64,000 nt of DNA. It comes from Commensalibacter intestini A911. Lineage in GTDB: Bacteria; Pseudomonadota; Alphaproteobacteria; Acetobacterales; Acetobacteraceae. The stretch is from assembly GCF_000231445.1 (NCBI RefSeq), contig NZ_AGFR01000007.1, positions 412,139 to 476,138 on the forward strand. The letters are read 5' to 3'. The number at the start of each line of letters is the position of its first letter. Positions within the stretch are counted from its first letter, which is position 1. A program made the position numbers and the translations under genes. A model generated the notes under the pieces. The model did not search any database and was not told where the DNA came from. It was given only the letters and a program-made list of their open reading frames with translations. Below are positions 63,666 to 64,000 of this stretch, one piece after another.

Positions 63666-64000
63666 TAATATCCTTATTTTTAATATTACAATACATTTAT
63701 TTATTATGTTATAGTTTATAAATATTACAATAAAGTTACAAAAAATCTTCGAATGTTTTACATTAATACTATTTGTTGATAGTTTCTATAATTATACCAC
63801 TTATATGACATCAATTTTAAAAGTAATATACAGACATTAATATCAATAAATTAAATGATTTTAATGGTGTCCACGGCGACTGTCGAAATGAACGAAATAT
63901 TCATTTATAAACTAATATTTTTTAAAATTAAATATATTAATATACCCCACTTTATACCCCCACATCATTAACCAGCTCAAAAGGCGTTAGCACTCTTTAA
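63666..64000. other. Terminal AT-rich stretch without a recognised gene
   Basis: No open gene to the window end. The direct near-repeat TATACCCCACTTTATACCCCC (about 63941-63961) is noted but could not be assigned. Confidence 0.4.

Noticed and set aside
1..64000. CRISPR arrays, rRNA genes, other tRNAs
   Set aside because: No regularly spaced repeats, no rRNA landmarks and only one tRNA (Tyr) were found by reading both strands.

Overview
The window is AT-rich chromosomal DNA from an alphaproteobacterium. Several gene styles point to Acetobacteraceae, and the low GC suggests a Commensalibacter-like bee or insect gut acetic acid bacterium: a Hint-domain adhesin, a GT61 glycosyltransferase, a GlxA-type regulator and paired N-acetylglucosamine kinase/deacetylase genes. 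The genus is inferred from gene style and base composition, not from a marker gene.

Region 1 (1-31.6 kb) is most of a contractile-tailed prophage, read right to left. Structural order on the minus strand is small terminase-like protein, large terminase, portal, [cargo], DUF2213-type protein, structural/cement protein, major capsid, small paralogue A, DUF4054-type connector, small paralogue B, [RTX-like cargo, halovibrin-like lipoprotein], tail-completion protein, [secreted protein], lytic transglycosylase with LysM, membrane protein, DUF3383-type sheath, tail tube, membrane protein, tail assembly chaperone with an apparent -1 frameshift extension, and a tape measure running off the left edge. 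At the right end are replication and regulatory genes and a self-cleaving type CI/LexA repressor on the plus strand with three operator-like palindromes. Unusually much non-phage cargo is present. Five genes (eight domain copies) encode a secreted cysteine-rich halovibrin-like family. Three two-domain copies and one truncated copy occupy the slot between portal and DUF2213 where a MuF-type head protein is normally found. A GlxA-type regulator, a class A acid phosphatase and a small exported protein sit between the terminase and replication genes.

Region 2 (31.7-35.7 kb) is a class II microcin-type locus: a double-glycine-leader, glycine-zipper precursor, a strong terminator, then an HlyD-type adaptor and a C39 peptidase ABC exporter. 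A second double-glycine precursor (59 aa) lies alone at 41.25 kb and is probably processed by the same exporter. No immunity gene is recognisable.

Region 3 (35.8-47.1 kb) is mainly host genes: PsiF-like protein, AmtB, CysE, a KAP-type P-loop NTPase, a repeat/Hint adhesin, a choloylglycine-hydrolase-family enzyme, a GT61 glycosyltransferase, RlmB and tRNA-Tyr.

Region 4 (47.2-52 kb), immediately after the tRNA, is a graveyard: an EndoU-like toxin C-terminus and immunity fragments, an IS481-type element with an in-frame TGA, a broken xylulokinase-like gene and a headless SorC-type regulator.

Region 5 (52-64 kb) carries an AHL-lactonase-like metallohydrolase and a zinc alcohol dehydrogenase. 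Next comes a stand-alone minus-strand tail-fibre cassette with GDPD and SGNH domains, whose largest gene is broken by an amber codon and a frameshift. The GlcNAc kinase/deacetylase pair and a HEPN-like unknown protein complete it. All family names come from recognising motifs and gene order by eye; no search was run.
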